A DNA stretch of 64,000 nucleotides from Loxodes magnus (taxonomy: Eukaryota > Ciliophora > Karyorelictea > Loxodida > Loxodidae): NCBI GenBank assembly GCA_946699065.1, contig CAMPDV010000457.1, positions 124,001 through 188,000 on the forward strand, given 5' to 3'. The notes under the pieces are model-generated. The model saw nothing but the letters and a program-made list of their open reading frames with translations, was not told the origin of the DNA and made no database searches. Positions within the stretch are counted from its first letter, which is position 1. Every line of letters begins with the position of its first letter. The position numbers and the translations under genes are program-made. Shown piece by piece: positions 25,299-36,740 of this stretch.

Positions 25299-27012
25299 AA
25301 GAATCGATATAAGAAAAATGCATAAAGTATTTATAAAAATATTTATTTGAGAGATTTATTAAAAGCTTTTAAATTTAGTAAAAAGTCTAGAACAAAATTT
25401 GAATTATTATATTTTTGGAATTTTTTCCTATTCTTTGCACATTCAAATAATTTTGAAATATATACTAAATTATATGAAGTTTACCTAATTAAATTAGCTA
25501 TTTTGATATACCAGATTTTTTTATTTTGGATATAATATATCTCCTGTAATTTTTTCTAAATTTATAATTATTAAAGAAACTTTTTCTTGAAATTTTATTT
25601 TTCGATATTCTTAAATTTCTTAACCAATTTTATTCTTAGGCTATTAAATATTTTCTACAATCCATATAAGTAATAAATCAATTCATAACTGTTCTTTCTT
25701 TTATTCCTTTCTTTATCTGTTTAGGTGCCACTAAAGCTACTATAAATCGTATTTCCTTTTTTCAGAACATACTTAAATTTTTTAATCTTAGTTGCTAATT
25801 ATTTTATGATATCATTCACTAAAGAATTTTAGTATATTAATAAGTTAAATAAGTAACTATCTGTAAAAGACTTGACAAGAGTATAACTCTACTTGTATAT
25901 AAAATCTAAACTTAATATTTGTTTTTATTTATTATATTATAAACGTATTCATTATGCTGTACATGCAATTAAGTTCTATTTACCTTTATTCAATTTATTC
26001 ATTTTTATTTAATAAATTAGCTTAGATACTAAATCTATATTTAAATTAGAAGTATAGCTATTCTAAATAGAATTTAAGATCTTCTATATTAAATTAGTTA
26101 ATATACATCTTTTCGAGCTAAAATGGAAATAAATTTTCTTAATACTTTCTTAAATCCTTACTTTTTCAATTTTCATATCTTTTTAGTTATATATATCTTT
26201 TAATTTCAAACCAGTATAAGTATAAGATTTAACATAATGGCTTATCCTTTAATCATTTTTTCTATCTATCTATATGCAAATTTATTTATTATATCTCTTT
26301 TTAAATTAAAATATAAAGCTGTTATAAAGATTTGTCTAATTTATATTTCTCAACTATCTCTTTTTTTTATAAATAGAGATATATAAATGCTTCTTTACTT
26401 TCGTTCTCTAAGGAAAAAATGCATAATCTCTTTTAGAATATTACCTTATAAGTTATCGATTTCTCTTTTACCATACTTATCTGGCTAATTATATCGCCTT
26501 TCACAAATACTGAAATTGATTGATATTAACCTGTTATATCTAAATAAATAGAATCCTTTTAAAATAATAGACTATGATGAAGTTACCGATATTAGTATTA
26601 TCTAGAGTATGACTTTAACCCTTTAAAAATATTTTTATTTAAACCTGCAAGCTTTTAGGAAAACTGATATTCTACGAGCTTCTTTTCAAAGAAGTTTGAT
26701 ACTAATTTCTGTTTTTCCTCCTTTTGATTATATCAGCTAAAGATTTGACTTGATCTAGTTTTCTTAATCCGAATACTGCTAATTTTTTAGCTCTCATTTA
26801 GAAGAAAAGATTGACAATTATTGGAAAAGAGAGGAAACATAACTTTCATATTTTAAGTCCAAATTAAAAGCAAATATGATAAAACTATATGATTAACCCT
26901 TTTAAATCATCCTTATATAGTAATGCTATTTCCATCATGATACTACATTATAAATGCTTTGAAATGATGTGATGCTTTTGAGGAGATTTAATTAATTTAA
27001 ATAGAGTGCACA
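25299..27012. other. Gap without a confident gene
   Basis: AT-rich. Coding-like sequence appears only toward the right end (26700-27000), possibly a 5' extension of the next ORF, but it contains several TGA codons. Nothing else was recognised. Confidence 0.3.
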
Positions 27013-27720
27013 ATGACAAATTTTAACAGCATATTCAAAATTTTCCACTCTAGATTTTCAAAGGATCTTCAAGCTTACGTTCATTAGTAATTATTAATAT
27101 AATATAAATCAAAGCAGCATCTTACTGAATAAAACTAATAGAAACAGAACTGCTTTTTAAAGTAAGTGATTTGGAAGAATTTAATTAAATACATATTAAA
27201 CAATAAGAACTAGTTAACTAAAAGAAGTTTATCAGAGAAACAATATAAACTAAAATTGAATAATGCAAGTTCTAATGACTTTGAACATTAAAATAAAGTC
27301 AGAATGTATCAAATATACATTTCTTAGATTAAAAAAATAGAAATATCCTTACATTAAACTATTATAGATTTCAGAAAATCATAGTGCAAAATTTGATTTT
27401 CTATTCTAAAATTAATTAACATATCTTAGTCTGATTAAACTAGTTACTAAATGTAGAATATAATTAATATCTAATATATTTTAGTTAAATTGCTTAACAA
27501 CATCTATAAGTCTATAATATAAATAACTAATCTAAGTGAAAGTATAAATGCTATGTAATTAAAGGAATAACTAGAAATGATATCCCTAGTAGAGTATTAT
27601 TCAGATAAAGTTATAACCCTTTATTAGATTTTAACTATTCTGATTATTTTCATTTTAATTCATTTCAAGCTTGAAAGTTGTTAGAAATAGAATATTTAAA
27701 GCTTATAGTTATAAGTATGA
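27013..27720 (+). CDS. Possible 235-residue protein with a C-terminal membrane anchor
   Basis: Not recognised. One frame from ATG 27013 to TGA 27718-27720 contains a single internal TGA in 236 codons, fewer than chance. The body is Gln/Asn/Lys-rich. Near the C-terminus a charged amphipathic stretch (LSESINAMQLKEQLEMISLV, about residues 175-195) is followed by a strongly hydrophobic segment (YQILTILIIFILIHF, about 205-220) and a short tail, as in tail-anchored proteins. A SNARE-like role would fit the layout but no SNARE signature is visible, so I make no such call. The start may lie further upstream in the same frame. Confidence 0.4.
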
Positions 27721-29256
27721 ATAAATTTAGAATATAGCCAAAATCCAATTAAGATAAAGGGGTAAGCATTACTCTTAATATATAGATAGTATATTTCTAT
27801 TAAATAAGCTATTTCATTTTAACTAAGAACTTTATATCTAACCATATAAACTTAGGGGCATTTGTATGGAAATAAGTTTGACACTTGATACCCTTATATT
27901 TACAAAATTATAGCCAAACTTAATATAACATTACAATGAATATCTAACTTTAATTAGAATAGCCTTCTTAAATAAATTAAAGGGTAGAGGAAATAAATTA
28001 GATTTTTATATTTAGTGAAATTGTGAAAATCCTATTTTATAAATAGATTGAACAGAATTATTTAGCTTCAGTTATATAAATAGATATATAAATAGTAGCA
28101 TCTATTGATGGCTATATATCTAAAACATTTAAACAGTATTATAAGCAAAATGATAATTAGAAATTATTTGGTATATAAGAAAGTAACTATAAAAGAAATA
28201 AACGAAGAGAGATAAAAATAGCTTTGATTTATTTTTTATTAAAGGAGTAGAAAAAGGATAAATTAAAAGAGTTTTAGGGCAAATTATTTATCTAATTGTT
28301 GGATTTTTTTAAGTCTGGTTAATAAAAAAGAATGAAGTATATTAAGATCATAAAGCAACTAGATTCACCAAAATGTATTTGGTAATTAAATCTTGAATTA
28401 ATAAGAAGAATCTAAAAAATCTAATTAAAGCAGCTAAAAGATAAAAAAATATAATCTGGAATTATTCTAAACATTCCTAAAGTTAAGATGTTAATACAAG
28501 TAAATATAATTATTTTAGAAATGCAATCAAAATGAGATAGCACAAATAAAATACAATAGATAATCCTTAATGGAATCTATTTTTTGAAAATGATAATAAA
28601 CTTTAATTTTTAGTTTAAAATAGCTTCCTTGTATACAGCTTTATAATAAAATTAAATAAACAAATAGACAATCTAAAATCTATTTATTTAAGAAGAGATA
28701 AATAAAGCATGCTTTACTGCATAGTAGGATAAACATTAGAATATATTAAAAGTTCTATTTATATAAATATTATTATTAAACAGTTAAAGAAGCATCTTTA
28801 TTTACCTTTCACTAGACAAATATTCTAAAATATCTAAGTATCTTATTAATATTTCTAACCATGTAATATACAAGATTATTAAACTTAGATAAAATATTTA
28901 ATACAAAAAAGGTTAAACTGATCTTGAAAAATAGGTTAAAGTTTTGTTGCTAAGATATTGTCTAATTAATAAAAATGTAGGGTATCATCATTTTTAAATT
29001 TTCTTAATAATTGAAATGCTATTACACCTTACTAATTTATTAAATAGATAAAACAGATAAAAATTTCAACCTTATTATATTAAATTTTTTTAATAATAGT
29101 TAAATTCTTTATGATTTAGCTAACCAATAAGTCTTATTAATTTTAAGATGTCCATATCGTTATTATTTTTTTCAATTTTAAACAAAAGATTTAGAATTAT
29201 TTTAATTATAAATAATATAAAAACTAAAATTTAAGAAGTTTTTTTTCTTTATTTTC
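27721..29256. other. Gap without a confident gene
   Basis: AT-rich. I see no paralogue of the window's other genes, no RNA gene and no clear repeat. It ends at the 3' end of OSCA-3. Confidence 0.3.
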
Positions 29257-32222
29257 TCAACTCAAAGCCTCCAACCTTTTTTAATTTTCTCTTTAATCAC
29301 CACCAGAGAATTTTTATTTTGGCTGTGTATTTATCTTTTATTTCTATAAGTCATCTTACTGATTTTGTCCATCGTTTTCTAAATCTTCGATACTAAGGTT
29401 GGTTTCTAATCTAAATTCACTCTAAATTTTGTTTTATGGATTATTTTTTTTATGATGAGCAGTTTCAAATTGAGGTGATTCTTACTATTAAGCATCTTTA
29501 AATAATTATTAACTTGTTATATTGGCTGGTTTTCTCTTTTTTTCCTTTATATATAACTAAATGATACTATTAGAATAAGGATTTTATTTGTTTATATATT
29601 GCAAATAATTCAAAAGGAAAAACTCAGACTTTTCTTTGGATTTATTGTCCTTTTTCTCTTTTTACTCTTATAATTGCTAATTTTCTTTAATTTCCTACTG
29701 ATTCTGATTTTCTATTTTATTTTTTTATAATAAAGTAGCAAAAATTTTCTACAGCTAGCTGTTTTTAACGTAAGGACACTTTCACTGGTAGTCTTATTTT
29801 ATATTTTCAATTTAATTCTTATCTAATCTTTAACTTTCCTAAGCTTTATTTTCATTTTAGGCTTATTTTCTACATTTTTTCTTTAACTTTTATATTAGCC
29901 AAGGTACTGGGATATAACCAAAGGAAATTAATAATCCATATGCGAAATAATTGCTTCCACTTGATTCTGTTTAATCATAGAAGAAATATCCACTTACTGC
30001 GTAAATCATTACATATCATTTTATTTTTTTAAGGTTGTTATTATTTAGATGCTATGAAATTGCCTCAGGTTTTGCGTATCGTCTCAGCATATTTATTTTG
30101 TCTGCTCAATAAAGAAAGATAAAACTTAGCATTGTTCACACGAAAATAAAAGGACAAAGAGGAGCGTAGGCAAAGCAAAAGATTAATGATTTATTTATGT
30201 CAGAATATCTCGCTGCAATATCAAGTTGTCTATCCTAGAAAATTTCATTTGCTTCAGCCTAGGAAATAAACTCTTTTTCGTTATTTATTTTGCCTTTAGC
30301 TATTTCTCTTTTAATACATTTTCAGAAAGATTTTGGATCTATAAATTTGGTTAGAGGGTCTATAAATGCAAAGGTGATTTGGATGTAAAATAAATCATTT
30401 ATTAAATTTCCATCTTCCTACCATTTATTAATTTCGTTATTTATTATTAGTACTAGAACAGCTGTAGCCGCACTCTAGCTAATTGTGAGTTTATTAGTAA
30501 CTGATATTAATAACTCCGTCTTAGTCTCATGAATTTCGTAATTAGATAGTTTTCTAACTGTAAACTATAGAATTTTATTGATAATGATGATGAAAATAGA
30601 AGCTATTAAAGATGTATAATGCTCTAGTCCTCCATATTTATTTTTATGCTTCAAATTATTTTCGATGCTTTGTTACAATTTCTGAATTCAAAATAAAACC
30701 AAAAATCCGCCAGCTAGGACTATAATTGAAATTAACCAGGTAGTAGCTAATCTTTTGAGCTTTTTTCTCCATTCAACTCCAAGATTTTCTCAAATAATAT
30801 CTTCAGGTTCAGGAGCTCTCTCTATTTAAACTTAATGCGAATTGAAAAGCTTTATATTTTTTATTTTTATACACTTTTAGATTAATTTATCAATATAATA
30901 TCTACCAAATATCTCAGTCAATTTTTTCGCATGGTCTTCTTTCTCAAAAATTACTAGAGCTTCCCCAATTTCGTTTTAGTCATCTTTATTTAAATCTTTT
31001 TCCATTTAGGTTAATATATAATCCTTTTTTTCCATCATTTTTTTCTTTTAAATTTCTAAGTTTCTGAATTAGATCTTTTTATTTTCTATATATTATAATT
31101 AGGCATCTTTAAACATTTATTTTTCGTAAGAACTAGTTAGTTAAATAATATCCCTTCTATCTTAAAGAAAAATAATTTTTTCGATTAGTTTTTCATCTTC
31201 ATTTTCTGTTTAGATTTCTCCAGCCTTGATATGATTTTATAAGAAATCATGAAGTTTCTTTTTATCTATTTTTTCGTTTCTCTATCCAAGGTTTTTTATT
31301 CAAACTGTAAAATCTGAAGCTTCAATTTATTCTTTATCTATTACTTTGGCTTTTTTATCCGTAAAATGTTCTATTAATGGAAGACTTGTTATTATTGCTA
31401 TTATGTTTACTAAATGTAAGATACCAAATCATTCTGGAATAGGTTCATCATCTAACCAGTATGAAGCTACTGAGCTCATTCTAGAAAACCCGATTTTGAT
31501 TTCTTTATTGCTTTCTCCTTTTATAATACAGAAAACAAACATTGGAAAGGCAATTAAGGCTGTTCGAACCATCAATAAAACTATTATTTTAATGAATTCT
31601 AAATAAAGCTAAAATCCCACTCCTATATCTAAAATATTAACGACATTTTCACAAATTTAATATTTTTCACTATCCTTTTAGCTTTTATCCTTTTAATTTT
31701 ATTTTTCACTTTTAAATTAAAAAATCATTATTTTTATTTTTTCTTTACCTTCTTTTCTTTTTGCCATTCTAAAGCTTTCTTTAATTCTGCTTTTTCGAAC
31801 TTATCTTTTATTGACTTCTCCTCTTTTTTTTTTCGCAATAAATCTTTAATTTACTCCTTAAATTAATTTTTTCGATTTTTATTATCCTTTTAATTATTAT
31901 CGCTATGTTTATTTTTTTTATCTTCTAAATCCTATTACTAATTTAAACTCTCATACTCTTAGCTTTAGGGTTAAAAATATTAGTTCTGATTTATAATTGA
32001 TTTCCGCTAGTTTGGATTCTCATTTCTAATTTTTTTTAATTAAATTTACTCAAAACCATCTTAAGATTATCTTATTTCTTCGAACTAAGAATAGTCCTTG
32101 GAGAAATTATTTTTATACGCATTATTCTTGAAGTTTTAATCCTCAAAATTAGCTGAATTATTTTAATACTGATTCGCTGATACTTTCATATCTTTCAAGT
32201 TTTTAGGATTATTTTTCTTCAT
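29257..32222 (-). CDS. OSCA-3: OSCA/TMEM63-like channel with one frame discontinuity
   Basis: Paralogue of OSCA-2 on the minus strand, ending at TGA 29257-29259. The main frame (from ATG 31728 downward, 823 residues) has all family landmarks: helix VLLMVRTALIAFPMFVFC, EWFGILHLVNIIAI, SDFTVWIKN, APEPEDIIWENLG with the Trp as TGA (30790-30792), ATAVLVLIIN, FAYAPLCPFIF and WADKIN. Upstream, from ATG 32222, another frame clearly encodes the ancestral N-terminus (EKFEKAELKKALEWQKEKK). It meets the main frame about 31740 at an AAAAAA run with a one-base mismatch. OSCA-4 shares the same discontinuity. A short intron starting GTAAAG after EKK, a frameshift, or use of ATG 31728 are all possible. It lacks the Asn/Gln tract of OSCA-2. 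The charged tail ends EALS. Confidence 0.75.
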
Positions 32223-34079
32223 TTTTTAAGAATAATAACCTTCTTAAATTTATATTAATTTAATTCTAAATCCCTTTAAATACCATCAGTCACTAATAAA
32301 CAGCATCGCTTGTATTCACTAATTAAAATAAATGAATTAAAGAAGATTTTAAGGTTTGGATCTGTTTATAAATGCATTAAATTAGAGTGTAGTTGAATAA
32401 ATATGGAACTAGATAGCTTTTATCATTAATAGTAGTAATAATAAAGGAGATATATCTATATTGACTGCCAAAAAGGTATATCACTAATAGAGATAAGCTT
32501 TTCTTCTTTTATTACTTAGATAAATCTTTCATTAATATACTCCCTTTATTAGTCTAAGCAAAGTTATGATACTCATCTAGATATTTTAAATTATAGCTTT
32601 AGTATCCTCTTGAGAATGATGACATTAAGCTTGACTGAATAGAACTTTATTAGATATTTTAGAATAAACTTACTTCTTAGAAGTTTAAAAAGCTAGTTCC
32701 TTAAATTTTCCAGATACTCTTGCTGGACTTTTAAGTTCTTAAATAGAAAAAATAATTTAAAGCAAAAAGAAAAATTCTAATAAGCTAGAACAAGATAGAA
32801 ACAGTAGCTTAATTAGAAGAATTTCTTAATAATATTAGTAAGAGAGTTAGATAAATCAAAGATGCTTCTATTTACTTAATTTTAACCTATTGATTTATAT
32901 TAATTTTTTCTTCTCTAACTGTTTAATCTAAGTACTCATGCAAACAAGCAGCAAGCCTTTTAAATAAATTTTTCCTTCCCATTAAAATAAAGGTATCATT
33001 AAAAGCATTTAATTTTATATAAGCTTCATTCAAATCTAAAGCTTTAAAGTTATTATATTTTCTAAAATTCTTAGTTATGCTAATTCTTAACTTTATTAGT
33101 TGATTAATAACTACTTTAATGTTCTAGTTCTAATAGTTCTAGGATTTAAAAATTCTAATATAACTTTTAGCATTGTAATTTTATAAAGTTACCATTCAAT
33201 TAAAAGCTTTTAGATTTTAGGCTTTATATGATTTTAAAAAGTATAAGTATTAGAGACTTAATATTCGTAAGGTATAATAAGAGAATAGTTATAAATTAAA
33301 TTAAAAGCTTTAATAGAAATGAGAAAGCTGGAATTTAATTTATCTATATAGATTAAAAACTCAGTTTGATGCAAGCGAAAAATAATGAATATAGCAATTA
33401 GGTAACTTTTAAAAATTAGATTCATAATCAAGGCAGTAGAGTAATTGAGCTATTAAAAAGGACAGTTTAATGGTATAAACTTATATCAATTAATTGTTCT
33501 TCAATTAGCTGTTTAAGTTTTATCATAGATTGAGCATTCTATATATAAAATAGAAAGCAACTTTAAGGAATAAAAGCGGTTTTAGTAGCATCCTTTACAA
33601 TTATATGTTTTTTTAATTTAAAATAACTCTTATAATTATAAGCTTCTAGCAATAATTTTAATGCCCTAATTTATATCAGTTCAAAATATTAAAAATCTAG
33701 GTATTATATTTAAGATTTAATTAGTTTATTTAAGTAATATATCTTTGATGATTTAATTCTCATTAAAATAAATAATTCAAACTTAATCTTTTAAATTTTA
33801 AGAGAGAATTGATTTAATAACTAGCTGCCTTTATTAAAGATTTTAATTTTTATAACTAAGTAGGTTTTAAACTTATTTTCTTAGTTAACTCAATATTTGT
33901 GTCAAATTTACTATAAATGATAAAAGAGACTTGATGCTTTATGTTTCTTTAAGAGATTTATTCCCCAATTATTTTTACTAAAATCTCATATTAAAGGATT
34001 TCTCTTTACTTTTTAGTAATTAAAATGATTTATATTTCTGTTGAAAATTATAGGAAAAGTGTGTTTTTTTTCTTTTGCT
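32223..34079. other. Gap upstream of OSCA-3
   Basis: AT-rich and rich in AAGCTT and TAGCTT words. I see no supported gene, repeat or RNA. Confidence 0.3.
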
Positions 34080-34800
34080 ATCTGACATTTCATCTTAAAT
34101 ACCTCTTTAACTAAGTTACTTCAATTCAAATTATAAAATATTCTAGCCTGTCCATCTTTCTCCTCTAGCCACAACTCACCTTTAATTTTAACCTCTTCAA
34201 TAATAAAACCACCAATAACTCATTTTTCCTTTTTCTTAAAAGGCAAGTAAAGGTAAATATCTAATTGTAATTCTAAGTACTATAATACCTATGGATTATT
34301 CAATTAATCCATAATAAGAGTAGTTATTAGTTAATATAGCATAATTTTTATTAAGCTTCCTTTTTTATACTAGCAACTGCCACTATTTTGTTTAACTTCT
34401 AACTAAAAGTAATTTTTTCCCTTTTTAGTTTCTAAACTTTCTAGATCAAACTTTATCTTTATATACTATAAAAATATTTTGACTAATACTGAGAACTCAT
34501 AATTTTGAGTTAAGCATTATAACAAAAATAAAGTTCAGAACTGCTCCTTTTAGTTTTAATTAAAGCTTTTAATTATATAATAAAGAATAAGCTGGTTTCT
34601 TTTGAGTTTATTGTCAATCTTCAAAGAGTTTTATTATTGATTCTAGCTTAACACCTTAAAGCTTAATATAATGAATGTGAATAAAGAGCTTAATTATATA
34701 TCCTAGGAGTTAGTTTAGTATACCTAGAATTATATATTTCTTAGTATATTTTTAGTTTGCTACTCTATAACTTATGAAATATGCTTTCTTTTAAAATAGT
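34080..34800 (+). repeat. Dispersed repeat, copy 2
   Basis: The best-matched pair with 39890-40640. Shared blocks in the same order are CATCTTAAAT-like, TTACTTCAATTCAAAT, TAGTTATTAGTTAATATA, TTAAGCTTCCTTT, CTTTTAGTTTTAATTAAAGC and GAATAAGCTGG, then GTTAGTTTAGTATACCTAGA and TTCTTAGTATATT. There is no inverted terminus or target-site duplication that I can see. It is an old, low-copy element of unknown type. Confidence 0.5.
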
Positions 34801-34995
34801 TAGAGCAATAGTTGCATTTTTATCAAAGCACTAAAAATTTAGCTATTTATACTTCATCTTTAGTAAGATTTCTTGCTAATACAAAGTATCTTTATTCAAG
34901 TACTGTAAAATTGAGTATTCGAATAAACTTAGAAATCTTCAAGTCTTTTTATTAATTTAGAGGATGGAAAAATTCTGCAAAGAGTCTTTTCTAAA

Positions 34996-35507
34996 ATGGA
35001 TTTATCTCAACCTAATAATGATTGGTAAAAATACTTAAAGAACTAAAAAATATGCAAGAGGCAAATTTTAAATTTTAAAGCAAGGGCAAGAACTTGAAGG
35101 AAAAATTGCGTACCTGATTACTTACACTTAAAGATAAAAAATGAAAATGAACATTCACCAAATAAGAAAATAGAGTGGAGAAACTAAGTTTAATTAATTC
35201 GCGGAGTTGATAGAAACTATATTGTTCTCAAATATGTCAATGAATGGATATAGAACAACTACCTACGACAAATTACATTCTCTATCGGAAAATAATGATT
35301 TGCTGATATTAAGAGCGGCCAGGACAAAAAATGTGACTTGCTTACAGTTTAGATGAAAAGAAAAGAGAATTATAGAAAATTAATGGGAATATTTATTTAA
35401 GACTTATTGCCTCTAAGAAGGTAAACTTTACAGGAAAAAAATACTGCAATTGAAACAAAGAAGCTCCCTATATCAAATAAGCATTTCATGATGTAATAGA
35501 AAATGAT
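34996..35507 (+). CDS. Truncated unrecognised ORF
   Basis: Not recognised. One frame from ATG 34996 gives about 171 residues of convincing mixed composition, for example IRGVDRNYIVLKYVNEW, then FSIGKQWFADIKSGQD and KKCDLLTVQMKRK. Local GC is higher than in the flanks. Two TGA codons are read as Trp. No in-frame stop precedes about 35508, where the sequence abruptly becomes a reversed fragment of the RBR family. The gene therefore appears cut at its 3' end by a rearrangement. Confidence 0.45.
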
Positions 35508-35910
35508 AGAGCACTTTTATATCTTCCTCTAATTTTTGTTTTAATTATCTAAAATTTATTTTTCTAGGTTTAATTTTTCTATTTAGCTTTGAAGTTATTT
35601 TATTTAATCATCTTCTACTCATTTTCTAGTTGCTTCACCTTATTTAGTAATTAGATTCTTCCTAATAAATTTTATAATTTTCTACTTCTTATTATAATAA
35701 TAATGCTTATTACTGAAAAATTTTAATTATCCTTCTTTTATTCATTAAAAGAGTTTAGTATTTACTAAAAGTTTCACCTTTCATTCTCCAGTTATTTCAA
35801 GTTATTTTATAATGTTTAGCTTTCCTTAGCAAGTTACTCTAAGTAATTTAATTCATTTTTTTACTCTTGAAGTTCTTTCTCTAAAACTTTAATTCTTTAT
35901 TCTTTAGAGA
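35508..35910 (-). pseudogene. RBR-D: fragment of the RBR coiled coil
   Basis: About 400 bases on the minus strand match the end of the RBR-C coiled coil (43600-44010) and the matching part of RBR-A. Shared words include LEKELQEQ-type sequence, a TTATTATTATAATAAGAA run, AACTTCAAAGCTAA and GAAGATATAAAAGTG. It stops at that last motif, exactly where the Cys-rich block would begin. At the other end it abuts a plus-strand OSCA fragment. There is no start, no zinc finger and no stop, so it is a dead fragment. Confidence 0.7.
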
Positions 35911-35921
35911 TAAAGCTAAGA

Positions 35922-36740
35922 ATATGAGAGATTAAACTAGTTATAGGATTTAGAAATGATAATTAAAAAGAGAATTAAGATAATGATTTTAAAATAAATT
36001 TAGAGATTTGAGGAAGTTAGCTGAATAATAGGAAAAAACAATAAAGGATAAGTTCGAAAAAGCATCGTTACAGAAAGCTTTAGAATGGCAAAATGAAAAG
36101 AAGGTAAAGAAAAAATAAAAATAAAATCTTTAAATTTAGAAAGTAAAAAATAGAACTAAAAAGATATAAATTAAGAAGATATCGAAAAGTATTCTTATTG
36201 TGAAATGTTTTCGTTAATATTTTAGATATAGGAATGGCATTTTAGCTTTATTTAGAATGCATTAAAATAATCTTTTTATTGATGGTTAGAACAACATTGA
36301 TTACCTTTACAATGTTTGTTTTCTGTATTATAAAAGGAGAAAATAATAAAAAATAAATATCGGGTTTTCTGGGATGAGTTCAGTATATTCATACTGGTTA
36401 GACGAGGAATATATTCCAGAATGATTTAGCATCTTACATCTAGTAAACATATTAGCAATAATAACAAGTCTATGATTAATGGAATATTTTACGGATAAAA
36501 ACGCTAATGATATTGATGAAAAATAAATTGAAGCTTCAGATTATACAGTTTGAATAAAAAACATTGGAAAGAGAAACTGAAAAAATTGAAAAAGAGCCTC
36601 CGTAGATTCTTATAAAATCAGATTAAGGCTTTGAATCCTAAAGGGTAAAAGAAGAGGAAATAGAAGAGGAAAAAGATTCAAAATTAATTGAAAAAATAAT
36701 TTTTTTAATTTAGTATAAGGGTGAATTTTTAATAAGCTTT
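35922..36740 (+). pseudogene. OSCA-4: 5' fragment of an OSCA-like gene
   Basis: Matches the N-terminal quarter of OSCA-3 from AGCTAAGAATATGAGAG (compare the OSCA-3 AGCTAAGAGTATGAGAG). It continues through KALEWQNEKKVKKK, the first helix (FLLMVRTTLITFTMFVF), EWFSILHLVNILAI and DYTVWIKN to a match at AAATTAATTGAAAAAATAATTTTT. It shares the one-base frame discontinuity after EKKVKKK with OSCA-3 and has a further 2-base insertion near 36210 (GAAATGTTTTCG for GAAAATGTCG). Homology then stops, so all pore helices are missing. It is a truncated pseudogene. Confidence 0.75.

Noticed and set aside
31346-31606. 86-codon plus-strand open frame
   Set aside because: It lies antisense to the conserved first helices of OSCA-3 and is a shadow of that gene.
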